Part shown: in pieces, positions 1 to 6,009 of the stretch | How positions within the stretch are numbered: the first letter of the stretch is position 1 | How the letters are laid out: every line of letters starts with the position of its first letter | Assembly: GCA_905373785.1 (NCBI GenBank) | Contig: CAJPUK010000068.1 | Location: 1 to 11,185, forward strand | Source: an uncultured Johnsonella sp. | GTDB taxonomy: Bacteria > Bacillota > Clostridia > Lachnospirales > Lachnospiraceae | DNA length: 11,185 bases | Direction of reading: 5' to 3' | Program-made: the position numbers and the translations under genes | Notes under the pieces: model-generated | Told to the model about the DNA's origin: nothing | Database searches by the model: none | Seen by the model: the letters and a program-made list of their open reading frames with translations, nothing else

Positions 1-54
1 TATTATAGGCTTGTAGCTTTTGCAATACAATATTATTATTAAAAGTAATAATCT

Positions 55-109
55 TTAGGTTAAAAAATGCAAATTAAATTCTATTCCGAACATATATAAT
101 TAAACCTAA
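55..109 (+). promoter_or_regulatory. Possible promoter region of the nagA operon within a short inverted repeat
   Basis: A consensus-like -10 box TATAAT lies at 95-100, about 20 bases before the ribosome binding site of the deacetylase gene. No good -35 box is visible at 16-18 bases upstream. A 7-base inverted repeat, TTAGGTT (55-61) and AACCTAA (103-109), brackets this stretch and could be an operator or chance. Further left, ATTATTA and TAATAAT (about 32-52) can form an AT-rich hairpin of unknown role. Confidence 0.35.
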
Positions 110-132
110 GTTAATATTTTAAGGAGGTTTTT

Positions 133-1272
133 ATGCTGATACAAAGTAAAAAAGTATGGATTGCAGATCAATTTACTCCTGCATGTATTGATATAAGAGA
201 AGGGAAAATATTTGAAATCTATCCGTATGACACACATCAAGAAGCCTTTGATTATAAAGACAAAAGAATCGTTCCCGGGTTCATAGACATACATTGTCAC
301 GGTGCTTACGGTTTTGATACCAATGATGCCAATGAAGAGGGTATGAGAAACTGGGCTAAACGTATCCCCGGTGAGGGAACTACAAGCTTTCTTGCTACTA
401 CTATAACCCAGAGTGAGGCTGTACTAACTAAAGCTGTAGCCAATGCCGCCAATGTTATAGAAAGCGAATACGAAGGAGCTGAAATACTCGGTATACACTT
501 TGAAGGTCCCTACCTTGATATGGTATACAAGGGTGCACAACCTCCCGAACATATAGTAAAACCGAGCATAGAGCAGTTTAAGCGATTTCAGGAGGCTGCA
601 AGAGGACATATTATTTATATTACCATGGCTACAGAGCAGGATGATGATTTCGCACTTACAAAATATCTTAGTGATAACGGAGTTATTGTGAGTATAGGTC
701 ATTCCGCCGCCACCTACGAACAGGCTGTCATGGCATATGCTCACGGTGCAAGGTCCATGACCCATGTGTATAACGGCATGTCCGCTTTTACACATAGAGC
801 TAATAACCTTGTGGGTGCAGCCTTTCGTATTCGTACTATGTACGGTGAAATTATTTGTGATGGAAACCACTCCACAGCCGCTGCACTCAATACTTTCTTT
901 ATGACCAAGGGACCTGATTACTCAATTATGATAAGTGATGCGCTTATGGCAAAGGGATCCGCTCCCGGAACCAAGTTTATGTTTGGAGGGCATGAAATAA
1001 TTATATATGATGACGGCAGTGCACATCTTACAGAAAGTAAAAGCCTTGCCGGATCCACTTTAAAAATAAATGAGGGGCTTCACTTCTTGGTGGAAGAAGC
1101 TATGGTTCCTTTTAACTATGCCATCAACTCCTGCACCTTAAACCCTGCAAAGTGCCTCGGAGTGGATAATAGAAAGGGAAGTATACGAAGAGGACTTGAT
1201 GCTGATTTGGTAATACTTGATAATGATTATTCAGTTATTCAAACCTATACAAGAGGGAAAAGCAATCTGTAA
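133..1272 (+). CDS. nagA: N-acetylglucosamine/N-acetylgalactosamine-6-phosphate deacetylase (NagA/AgaA family)
   Basis: Cytoplasmic amidohydrolase that removes acetate from an N-acetylhexosamine 6-phosphate, giving the amino sugar phosphate. The 379-residue length is normal for the family. Visible landmarks are the metal-site start PGFIDIHCHG (HxH at H54 and H56), HFEGPYL with metal ligand E124 followed by KGAQ, the SIGHSAAT segment (H190), MTHVYNGM (H211, N214) and the catalytic aspartate D269 in ISDALMAKG. The C-terminus has the usual amidohydrolase ending, GSIRRGLDADLVILD. The ATG follows AAGGAGG at 121-127 with 5 bases between. The next gene, 68 bases downstream on the same strand, encodes a GatZ/KbaZ-type protein. 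That neighbour makes N-acetylgalactosamine 6-phosphate (an AgaA role) a serious alternative substrate; sequence reading alone cannot separate NagA from AgaA. Confidence 0.93.
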   Translation: MLIQSKKVWIADQFTPACIDIREGKIFEIYPYDTHQEAFDYKDKRIVPGFIDIHCHGAYGFDTNDANEEGMRNWAKRIPGEGTTSFLATTITQSEAVLTKAVANAANVIESEYEGAEILGIHFEGPYLDMVYKGAQPPEHIVKPSIEQFKRFQEAARGHIIYITMATEQDDDFALTKYLSDNGVIVSIGHSAATYEQAVMAYAHGARSMTHVYNGMSAFTHRANNLVGAAFRIRTMYGEIICDGNHSTAAALNTFFMTKGPDYSIMISDALMAKGSAPGTKFMFGGHEIIIYDDGSAHLTESKSLAGSTLKINEGLHFLVEEAMVPFNYAINSCTLNPAKCLGVDNRKGSIRRGLDADLVILDNDYSVIQTYTRGKSNL

Positions 1273-1340
1273 TTAAAACAATTATTGTATATAATAATAC
1301 ATTCACTAATATATAAACAATATAATTTTAGGAGGATTTT

Positions 1341-2639
1341 ATGCATCCATTAAAAGAAATGATTAAAAACAGACTACAGGATAAAAACTGCGGAATAGCT
1401 TCTTATTGCAGCGCCAATGAACTTGTGCTTGAAATGGCTATACGAAGAGCCAAGGAAACAGATACACCTGTGCTTATAGAAGCAACTGCCAATCAGGTAA
1501 ATCAATTTGGCGGTTACACAGGTATGCTGCCTAAAGATTTCTATGACTTGGTTATAAACATGGCAGGTAAGGTAGGACTTAAAGATGAAAATGTAATACT
1601 TGCCGGAGATCACTTGGGACCTCTTACTTGGCAGCACCTTAATGAAAAAGAAGCTATGGAGAATGCTGTAGAACTTGTATACCAGTATGCAAAGGCCGGT
1701 TTTACCAAGATTCATCTTGATACAAGTATGAAGGTGGCTGATGATAAGGAAGGACTGCTTAGCACTGAAATTATTGCAAGAAGAGGTGCTATATTATACA
1801 AAGCTGCTATAAAGGGCTATGAGGAACTTAAAGTAAGCAAGCCCGATGCCATGAGACCGGTATTTATCATAGGAAGCGAGGTGCCCATACCGGGAGGTGC
1901 AAGAGAGGTTGAAGAAGGCTTACAGGTCACTAAGGTAGAGGACTTTAAAGATACCGTATCAACTTACAGCAAGGTCTTTGAAGAAGAAGGTGTTGGATTC
2001 GGTATGGAAGATGTAATCGCAGTTGTAGTACAGCCCGGAGTTGAGTTTGGTGATAATCAGGTATTTTTCTATGATTCTAAGGCAGCCGAGTCTTTGAGTA
2101 AGTCCTTAAAAGAATTCCCTAATCTTTGCTTTGAAGGACATTCTACAGATTATCAAAGTGCAAAGTGCCTTAAAGATATGGTAAATGACGGAATAGCCAT
2201 ATTAAAAGTTGGACCTGCTCTTACCTACGGTTTAAGAGAGGCACTTTTTTCACTTAGCATGATAGAAAAAGAATTGGTTCCGACAAGTCAGCAGGCTAAC
2301 TTTACAGAAACCTTGGATAAGGCAATGCTCGAAAACCCTGATAACTGGAAAAATCATTATCACGGAAATGAAAATGAACTTAAACTTGCAAGAAAATACA
2401 GTTTTTCAGATAGGGCAAGATACTATATAGGTCAGCCGAAGGTAGTGGCTTCAATGAATAAGCTTTTTGATAACCTGAGAGAATACACTATTCCTATGAA
2501 TATGTTACATCAGTATATGCCTTTTTCATATCTTAGGGTAAGAGACGGTATTATCAAACTTGATCCGAAAGAACTTGCTATGGATGGCATTTATCAGTTT
2601 ATGCAAGACTATGAATATGCTACAGGGGTGATTAAATAA
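1341..2639 (+). CDS. D-tagatose-1,6-bisphosphate aldolase subunit, GatZ/KbaZ/AgaZ family
   Basis: Member of the GatZ/KbaZ-like TIM-barrel family (PF08013 type). In enterobacteria this protein is the non-catalytic partner that stabilises and fully activates the class II tagatose-bisphosphate aldolase GatY/KbaY. Its 432 residues match the usual 420-430. Recognisable family blocks are AGDHLGPLTWQ (88-98), AGFTKIHLDTSM (119-130), IIGSEVPIPGGA (176-187), FEGHSTDYQ (264-272) and LKVGPALTYGLREALF (288-303). The start is supported by TAGGAGG at 1329-1335. It follows the deacetylase closely, suggesting one operon that degrades acetylated hexosamines via tagatose phosphates. No GatY/KbaY, AgaS isomerase, tagatose-6-phosphate kinase or transporter is in the window. 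Some family members have been reported to act as sugar-phosphate 4-epimerases, so an independent enzymatic role is possible. Confidence 0.9.
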   Translation: MHPLKEMIKNRLQDKNCGIASYCSANELVLEMAIRRAKETDTPVLIEATANQVNQFGGYTGMLPKDFYDLVINMAGKVGLKDENVILAGDHLGPLTWQHLNEKEAMENAVELVYQYAKAGFTKIHLDTSMKVADDKEGLLSTEIIARRGAILYKAAIKGYEELKVSKPDAMRPVFIIGSEVPIPGGAREVEEGLQVTKVEDFKDTVSTYSKVFEEEGVGFGMEDVIAVVVQPGVEFGDNQVFFYDSKAAESLSKSLKEFPNLCFEGHSTDYQSAKCLKDMVNDGIAILKVGPALTYGLREALFSLSMIEKELVPTSQQANFTETLDKAMLENPDNWKNHYHGNENELKLARKYSFSDRARYYIGQPKVVASMNKLFDNLREYTIPMNMLHQYMPFSYLRVRDGIIKLDPKELAMDGIYQFMQDYEYATGVIK

Positions 2640-2661
2640 AAGCACATCTGCTATAAGATTT

Positions 2662-2685
2662 AAGTGCGGTATAAAGTACTTTTAC
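2662..2685 (+). terminator. Weak candidate terminator after the gatZ-like gene
   Basis: AAGTGC (2662-2667) can pair with GTACTT (2676-2681) through an 8-base loop with one G-U pair, followed by only a few T residues. It lies 22 bases after the stop codon. The stem is short and the T-tract poor, so termination could instead use the larger inverted repeat downstream at 2768-2851. Confidence 0.3.
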
Positions 2686-2767
2686 AACTATGAAAATGAG
2701 CTGTTGTATTTAAAATATTATTATAGTTTACAATAGGCTGTTATGTAAAAACTGAGCTTGTTAAATG

Positions 2768-2851
2768 AGCTGTTGCATTAAAAGAAAATAATATTTTATA
2801 TATAGTCTTTTACTTTATTTACTGATATATATTATTCTGAGTGCAACAGCT
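2768..2851. repeat. 84-bp element bounded by a perfect 10-bp inverted repeat
   Basis: AGCTGTTGCA (2768-2777) is the exact reverse complement of TGCAACAGCT (2842-2851). The 64 bases between are almost pure A/T and contain no gene. A degenerate relative lies 68 bases to the left: AATGAGCTGTTG at about 2695-2706 is repeated at 2765-2776, and CTGTTGTA (2701-2708) can pair with TACAATAG nearby. The pair looks like two copies of a small palindromic intergenic element, one decayed. It could alternatively act as a loose terminator for the plus-strand operon. Confidence 0.5.
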
Positions 2852-2861
2852 TATATTATTT

Positions 2862-2895
2862 AAAAAAGAAAAAGACCAACCTCTCGATCGGTCTT
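2862..2895 (-). terminator. Strong intrinsic terminator with a GAGA tetraloop
   Basis: On the minus strand, AAGACCGATC (2895-2886) pairs with GGTTGGTCTT (2881-2872). This is a 10-bp stem with two G-U pairs, closed by a GAGA (GNRA-type) tetraloop. It is followed directly by a T-rich run, TTTCTTTTTT (2871-2862). This is the clearest Rho-independent terminator in the window. It ends a short minus-strand transcript, not any visible full-length gene. Confidence 0.8.
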
Positions 2896-2980
2896 ATGCT
2901 TTCTTATTCACAATTGCCTAACAGTGACGACAAAACATGACGCTTACCTAGAAAACGGCACTGCAATAGGACTTACTGTT
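2866..2980 (-). ncRNA. Candidate small transcript of about 115 nt, or the decayed remnant of a short gene
   Basis: This interval runs from a plausible promoter (2985-3018) to a strong terminator (2862-2895) on the minus strand and holds no full-length gene. The only ATG-started frame is at 2938 and reads MFCRHC, then TAG, then AIVNKKA and TAA, ending at 2894 just before the terminator stem. The CxxC start followed by a stop resembles the beginning of a small zinc-ribbon protein that has decayed, but that is a guess. Either a small RNA or a pseudogene remnant fits. I do not recognise it as a known RNA family. Confidence 0.35.
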
Positions 2981-2984
2981 GCTG

Positions 2985-3018
2985 AGTATAGGTTAACATA
3001 CTCAAGGGAGTATGTCAA
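2985..3018 (-). promoter_or_regulatory. Minus-strand promoter with a MerR-like palindromic operator
   Basis: On the minus strand a consensus -35, TTGACA (3018-3013), is followed by possible -10 boxes TAACCT (2995-2990, spacing 17) or TATACT (2990-2985, spacing 22). A perfect 8-bp inverted repeat, ACATACTC (2996-3003) and GAGTATGT (3008-3015) with a 4-base spacer, fills the gap between the two boxes. An operator placed inside the spacer is typical of promoters controlled by MerR-family activators, especially when the spacing is long. No MerR gene is in the window. The regulator assignment is inference. Confidence 0.5.
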
Positions 3019-3098
3019 GATTTAAGCCTTATTTTTCTTTATAAATAATAATTGACCGAGCTATTTAAGCTATTTATTTACATAGTGTATCATTCGCA

Positions 3099-3223
3099 AA
3101 ATAAGTATATAAAAAATGATGAATATTTTTCTGAGTTTGTATATCAAAACCTTTAGCGCAGTACGGCTACGTTTTTTGATGTATGTAATCAGAAAGGAGG
3201 CAGGTTATTTGATATACTTATTT
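3099..3223. repeat. 125-bp nested imperfect palindrome
   Basis: Three nested inverted repeats share one centre. The outer pair AAATAAGTATAT (3099-3110) and ATATACTTATTT (3212-3223) is perfect over 12 bp. The middle pair is TTTCTGA (3128-3134) and TCAGAAA (3189-3195). The inner pair is ATCAAAAC (3143-3150) and GTTTTTTGAT (3171-3180), capped by TAGC (3154-3157) and GCTA (3166-3169). The whole can fold as one long hairpin. It may be a MITE-like element, a remnant of a transposon end, or a structured RNA. Confidence 0.6.
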
Positions 3224-3259
3224 AAGAAACAATGCACCTGTTCCTGCATAAACCAATAG
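3209..3259 (+). CDS. Possible 16-residue peptide with a strong ribosome binding site
   Basis: A consensus AAGGAGG (3194-3200) lies 8 bases before a TTG codon that opens a 16-codon frame, MIYLFKKQCTCSCINQ, ending in TAG at 3257-3259. The ribosome binding site and the start lie inside the right half of the palindrome at 3099-3223, so folding could hide them. No homologue is known to me. The frame is short enough to arise by chance; the binding site is the only real support. Confidence 0.2.
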   Translation: MIYLFKKQCTCSCINQ

Positions 3260-3313
3260 GCTTAGAAAACACAACTGTTTATATGAGTTCATTAATCCCG
3301 CATACTTAGGCTT

Positions 3314-4024
3314 TTAAGGAAATTTAAAAACACACTTTAATATCCCCTGCTCTTTTAATTTATTGATTTCTTCTTCATATGCCCCTATTTGTACATACGA
3401 ATAATAGATATTTGCAAAAACATCCGCTATCTGAATCAAGGCATTATTGACAGAGTCAAAATAGGTTACAAAAAACTTTCCTGTTGTAGTTTTATTCATA
3501 TATAGCTCTGTATTTAGATAATGTTCCAAAAAATGCTTCGTTTCCATCCGCTCATTTCTTTCATCAATTTGTAACGAGCAATCCTCAATCGGAAGGTACT
3601 TTTTATTTAACAAATACTCCAGTGACAACCTAAGTACATAGTTAAATATTCTTGAAATATTTTCACAAAATTCATCGCTCAGTTTCTTATTTGCAATTTC
3701 TATGTAGTATATTTCAAAAGACTGCCTTCGTGAAAAATACTCTACAAATTTCGCCTTCATCTCCTTATCAAATTGCGAACCTTTAAGCTCCCTGAACTTA
3801 CCGTTTCTAAACATTTTTCCGCCCGGTTTTATTACTTTTTTCGTATTAGCGCTTAGCTTATCCCGATCAAGCTCAAGCAACCTGTCATAATTGGCGGACA
3901 CAAATCGTTTGTATGCTCTTTTTAGAGCATCTTTATCAATAACCCGTATCATTGCAATTATAAAATACTTATTTTCCGGCATATGATTATTAATTGAACC
4001 TGACTCATCTATATATACTATCAA
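3314..4024 (-). CDS. DUF3800 family protein
   Basis: A 236-residue cytoplasmic protein with the hallmarks of the DUF3800 family, which is predicted to adopt an RNase H-like fold and is often found near mobile elements and defence genes; its biochemical role is not settled. The N-terminal strand MIVYIDESG carries the acidic pair D6/E7. Later acidic positions are D154 in LQIDERNER and D190 and D201 in YFDSVNNALIQIADVFANI, the typical C-terminal motif. The start codon is TTG: AAGGAGG precedes it with a 6-base gap and an in-frame TGA lies directly upstream, so no earlier start is possible. It has its own likely promoter at 4139-4167 and stands alone, with no toxin, nuclease or methyltransferase partner beside it. 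Downstream lies the palindrome-rich convergent gap. Confidence 0.8.
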   Translation of the reverse strand: MIVYIDESGSINNHMPENKYFIIAMIRVIDKDALKRAYKRFVSANYDRLLELDRDKLSANTKKVIKPGGKMFRNGKFRELKGSQFDKEMKAKFVEYFSRRQSFEIYYIEIANKKLSDEFCENISRIFNYVLRLSLEYLLNKKYLPIEDCSLQIDERNERMETKHFLEHYLNTELYMNKTTTGKFFVTYFDSVNNALIQIADVFANIYYSYVQIGAYEEEINKLKEQGILKCVFKFP

Positions 4025-4138
4025 TCATACCTCCTTGTATTCTATACAGTATTTTAAAATAATTGCTTTAGTAATTTTAAGTTTCTACCGCCCTTGCACA
4101 CTAAAGTAAGTCATCTGATAATTACTCACTTTTTGATA

Positions 4139-4167
4139 ATTATAAGTTGTTGTGTATTTTGTGTCTA
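4139..4167 (-). promoter_or_regulatory. Promoter of the DUF3800 gene
   Basis: On the minus strand, TAGACA (4167-4162) and a perfect TATAAT (4144-4139) are separated by 17 bases. The predicted start, near 4132, leaves a leader of about 108 bases. In the leader AAGTGAGT and ACTTACTT (about 4135-4108) can form an 8-bp hairpin with one G-U pair. The -35 region overlaps ATTTTGTGT (4156-4164), which can pair with ACACAAAAT (4192-4200) in the neighbouring palindrome. Confidence 0.55.
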
Positions 4168-4174
4168 TAGTTAT

Positions 4175-4314
4175 ATAATCAAACTTTCCATACACAAAAT
4201 CGGATCAGTACATTGAAACTTCGATATTTCAGCTAATAAAATGATTATTTGTGTTAGCTAAGTATTGATTTTTAATATACCGACCCAATTTTGAGTGTGG
4301 GAAGTTTGAGTTAT
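4175..4314. repeat. 140-bp imperfect palindrome between rclA-like stop and DUF3800 promoter
   Basis: The left half (4175-4240) aligns with the reverse complement of the right half (about 4248-4314) almost throughout. Matching blocks include TCAAACTT, CAAAAT, TCAGTACATT against TCGGTATATT, and AGCTAA (4231-4236) against TTAGCT (4254-4259). The centre is near 4244. The right edge touches the stop codon of the RclA-like gene. On minus-strand RNA it would form a long hairpin and may serve as that gene's terminator, although no T-tract follows. Its length and symmetry fit a palindromic MITE-like element. Confidence 0.6.
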
Positions 4315-5651
4315 TAAAACAAATCATTTAAGCTTTCCGACATGGTAGGATGGGTAAATATAAAGTTCCTTACTTCCTCTGCCTTTATTCCATGATCCAT
4401 AGCCAGTTTAATAAAGTTTATCATTTCATGAGATTCTGCGCAAAATAAAGCTGCTCCAAGTATTGTTCCGTCCGCTTTAGTTATTGCCTTAAGTAAGCCT
4501 TCCGTCTTTCTAAGAACTTTTGCCTTTGGAATTGCATTTGCCAAAAGATTACTTACTTTGTATTCAATACCTGCATTTTTCGCCTCTTTCTCACTCATTC
4601 CTACACGAGAAAATGGCGGATCGATAAATACCGAATAAGAAAAAGCCCCTCTGTTATTTATTGTACGCTTACCTTCTCCAAGCATATCATCAAGTATTAT
4701 TCTGCTGTCATCAAGTGAAATATAGGTAAATTGTAACTTTCCGCACACATCTCCGGCAGCCCATATATTTTTAACACTTGTTCTCAAATGTTCATCCGTC
4801 TCAACTGCTCCTCTTTGAGTAAGCGTAATTCCCGCATTCTCACAACCCAGTCCATCAGTATTCGGTCTGCGTCCTGTAGCAAGAAGTATAGCCTCCGAAT
4901 CAAGAGTTTTAGTTTCTTTATTACTTTCATAATAAAGAACGGAGTCTTCAATCTTGGTTATCTGTGCTCCGGTAATTATATTTACACCTTTTGCCTCAAG
5001 ACTTGAGCGAATCGCTTGGGCAATATCCTCGTCTTCTCTTGGTAAAAATACATCTGCATCTTGAATAATGCTTACCGCACTTCCGAAGTTAGCATACATA
5101 AAGGCAAACTCAAGACCTATATACCCTCCACCCACAATTGTAAGTGATGCCGGTAATTTATCAAGATCCATAATTGTTTCGGATAGATATACCTTCTTAC
5201 TTTTATCGGCACCCGGAATTTTAGGTATTATCGGTGTAGAACCGGTGTTAATAATAAACTCTGTGCCTTCAATACCTACAACACCCTCCTTTGTAAGAAC
5301 ATTTATATGATGCTTATCTGTAAATGTTGCCGTACCGTCAATAATATCTACACCTGCCTGTATAAGTTTATCATAGTTGGCTTTTCGAAGAGCTGCTGTA
5401 AGTTTCTTCTTCTCTTCTATCGTATTCTTATAGTATTCTTCCTTTGCAGGGAAGTCTCCTTTTGGTGAACTTTGTGCATCGGTTATAAGTCTTTTAGAAG
5501 GTATACAACCGACATTAATACAAGTCCCTCCGTACATATCGGCATCTTTTTCAATAAGTGCCACGCTTTTTTGGGCTTTAGAAAGCTTTGCCGCAAGTGT
5601 TTTTCCGGCTTTTCCAAAGCCTATAACTACTACATCGTATTTTGTTTTCAT
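4314..5651 (-). CDS. rclA: RclA-like flavoprotein disulfide reductase (pyridine nucleotide-disulfide oxidoreductase)
   Basis: A 445-residue cytoplasmic FAD and NAD(P)H enzyme of the class I disulfide reductase family. It resembles E. coli RclA closely: GFGKAGKTLA (11-20), the redox pair C44/C49 in YGGTCINVGCIPSK, the NAD(P)-binding VGGGYIGLEFA (173-183), ATGRRPN (258-264), AAGD (298-301), LQFTYISLDD (306-315) and the C-terminal FTHPTMSESLNDLF. RclA protects against reactive chlorine, reduces Cu(II) and, with streptococcal relatives, has been reported to reduce hypothiocyanous acid. In a gut or oral anaerobe that suggests defence against host oxidants; this is inference. I chose the ATG at 5651 because AAGGA lies 6 bases upstream; the longer frame from a GTG at 5678 has no such site. 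It appears to be transcribed alone, with 358 bases to the upstream gene. Confidence 0.88.
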   Translation of the reverse strand: MKTKYDVVVIGFGKAGKTLAAKLSKAQKSVALIEKDADMYGGTCINVGCIPSKRLITDAQSSPKGDFPAKEEYYKNTIEEKKKLTAALRKANYDKLIQAGVDIIDGTATFTDKHHINVLTKEGVVGIEGTEFIINTGSTPIIPKIPGADKSKKVYLSETIMDLDKLPASLTIVGGGYIGLEFAFMYANFGSAVSIIQDADVFLPREDEDIAQAIRSSLEAKGVNIITGAQITKIEDSVLYYESNKETKTLDSEAILLATGRRPNTDGLGCENAGITLTQRGAVETDEHLRTSVKNIWAAGDVCGKLQFTYISLDDSRIILDDMLGEGKRTINNRGAFSYSVFIDPPFSRVGMSEKEAKNAGIEYKVSNLLANAIPKAKVLRKTEGLLKAITKADGTILGAALFCAESHEMINFIKLAMDHGIKAEEVRNFIFTHPTMSESLNDLF

Positions 5652-6009
5652 ACTGATCCTTTCAATTATTTTAATCACAAACCCTGTGTATTTTTTAATA
5701 TGTTTATCTTAGATTGTGTATTAAAACCTAGTGGTTAGACAAATTGACATTCATTCTAATTTCGACTATGCTCTTAACCTCTCTTATTGTGACGAAGATA
5801 TAGCAGATATGTTAAATATCAATATGTCAGTGCACTAGTGCTTTTATTTAATAAATTTACCTTTATAAGATATAATAAAAATATGTTATTTGTATGAAAA
5901 CTATGTTTTCAAGATTATTTTAAGTTTAACTATGACAATATACTATGTCTTTTTAAAAGCTTATAATTACTATAATTTAACACCAATTATTCCTGCTATA
6001 GAACTGTTT
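5652..6009. other. AT-rich intergenic region upstream of the rclA-like gene
   Basis: This 358-base gap separates the GH13 gene from the RclA-like gene. It should hold the RclA-like promoter, but I see no convincing -35/-10 pair on the minus strand. The part 5840-6009 is nearly all A/T with no coding look and no good terminator for the GH13 gene. A perfect 10-bp palindrome, GCACTAGTGC, is at 5832-5841. The part 5731-5838 holds a short open frame listed separately. Confidence 0.5.
5731..5838 (+). pseudogene. Possible gene remnant with a helix-turn-helix-like reading
   Basis: A 35-codon plus-strand frame from a GTG (5731) to TAG (5836-5838) has protein-like composition: FDYALNLSYCDEDIADMLNI. 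The segment EDIADMLNINMSV resembles the start of a helix-turn-helix. There is no ribosome binding site, and a stop lies just upstream in frame. If real it is a fragment of a regulator or transposase pointing away from rclA. Random open sequence is equally possible. Confidence 0.18.

Noticed and set aside
424..870. 148-codon minus-strand frame inside the deacetylase gene
   Set aside because: It is a shadow of a very well supported plus-strand gene, with cysteine- and serine-rich nonsense composition.
2873..3023. Plus-strand open frame ending DAYLENGTAIGLTVAEYRLTYSREYVKI
   Set aside because: It has no start codon with a ribosome binding site and runs through the opposite-strand terminator and promoter. 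It is probably open by chance.
5652..5678. Nine extra N-terminal codons for the RclA-like protein from a GTG at 5678
   Set aside because: They have no ribosome binding site, while AAGGA is well placed before the ATG at 5651. RclA homologues begin at about the same point.
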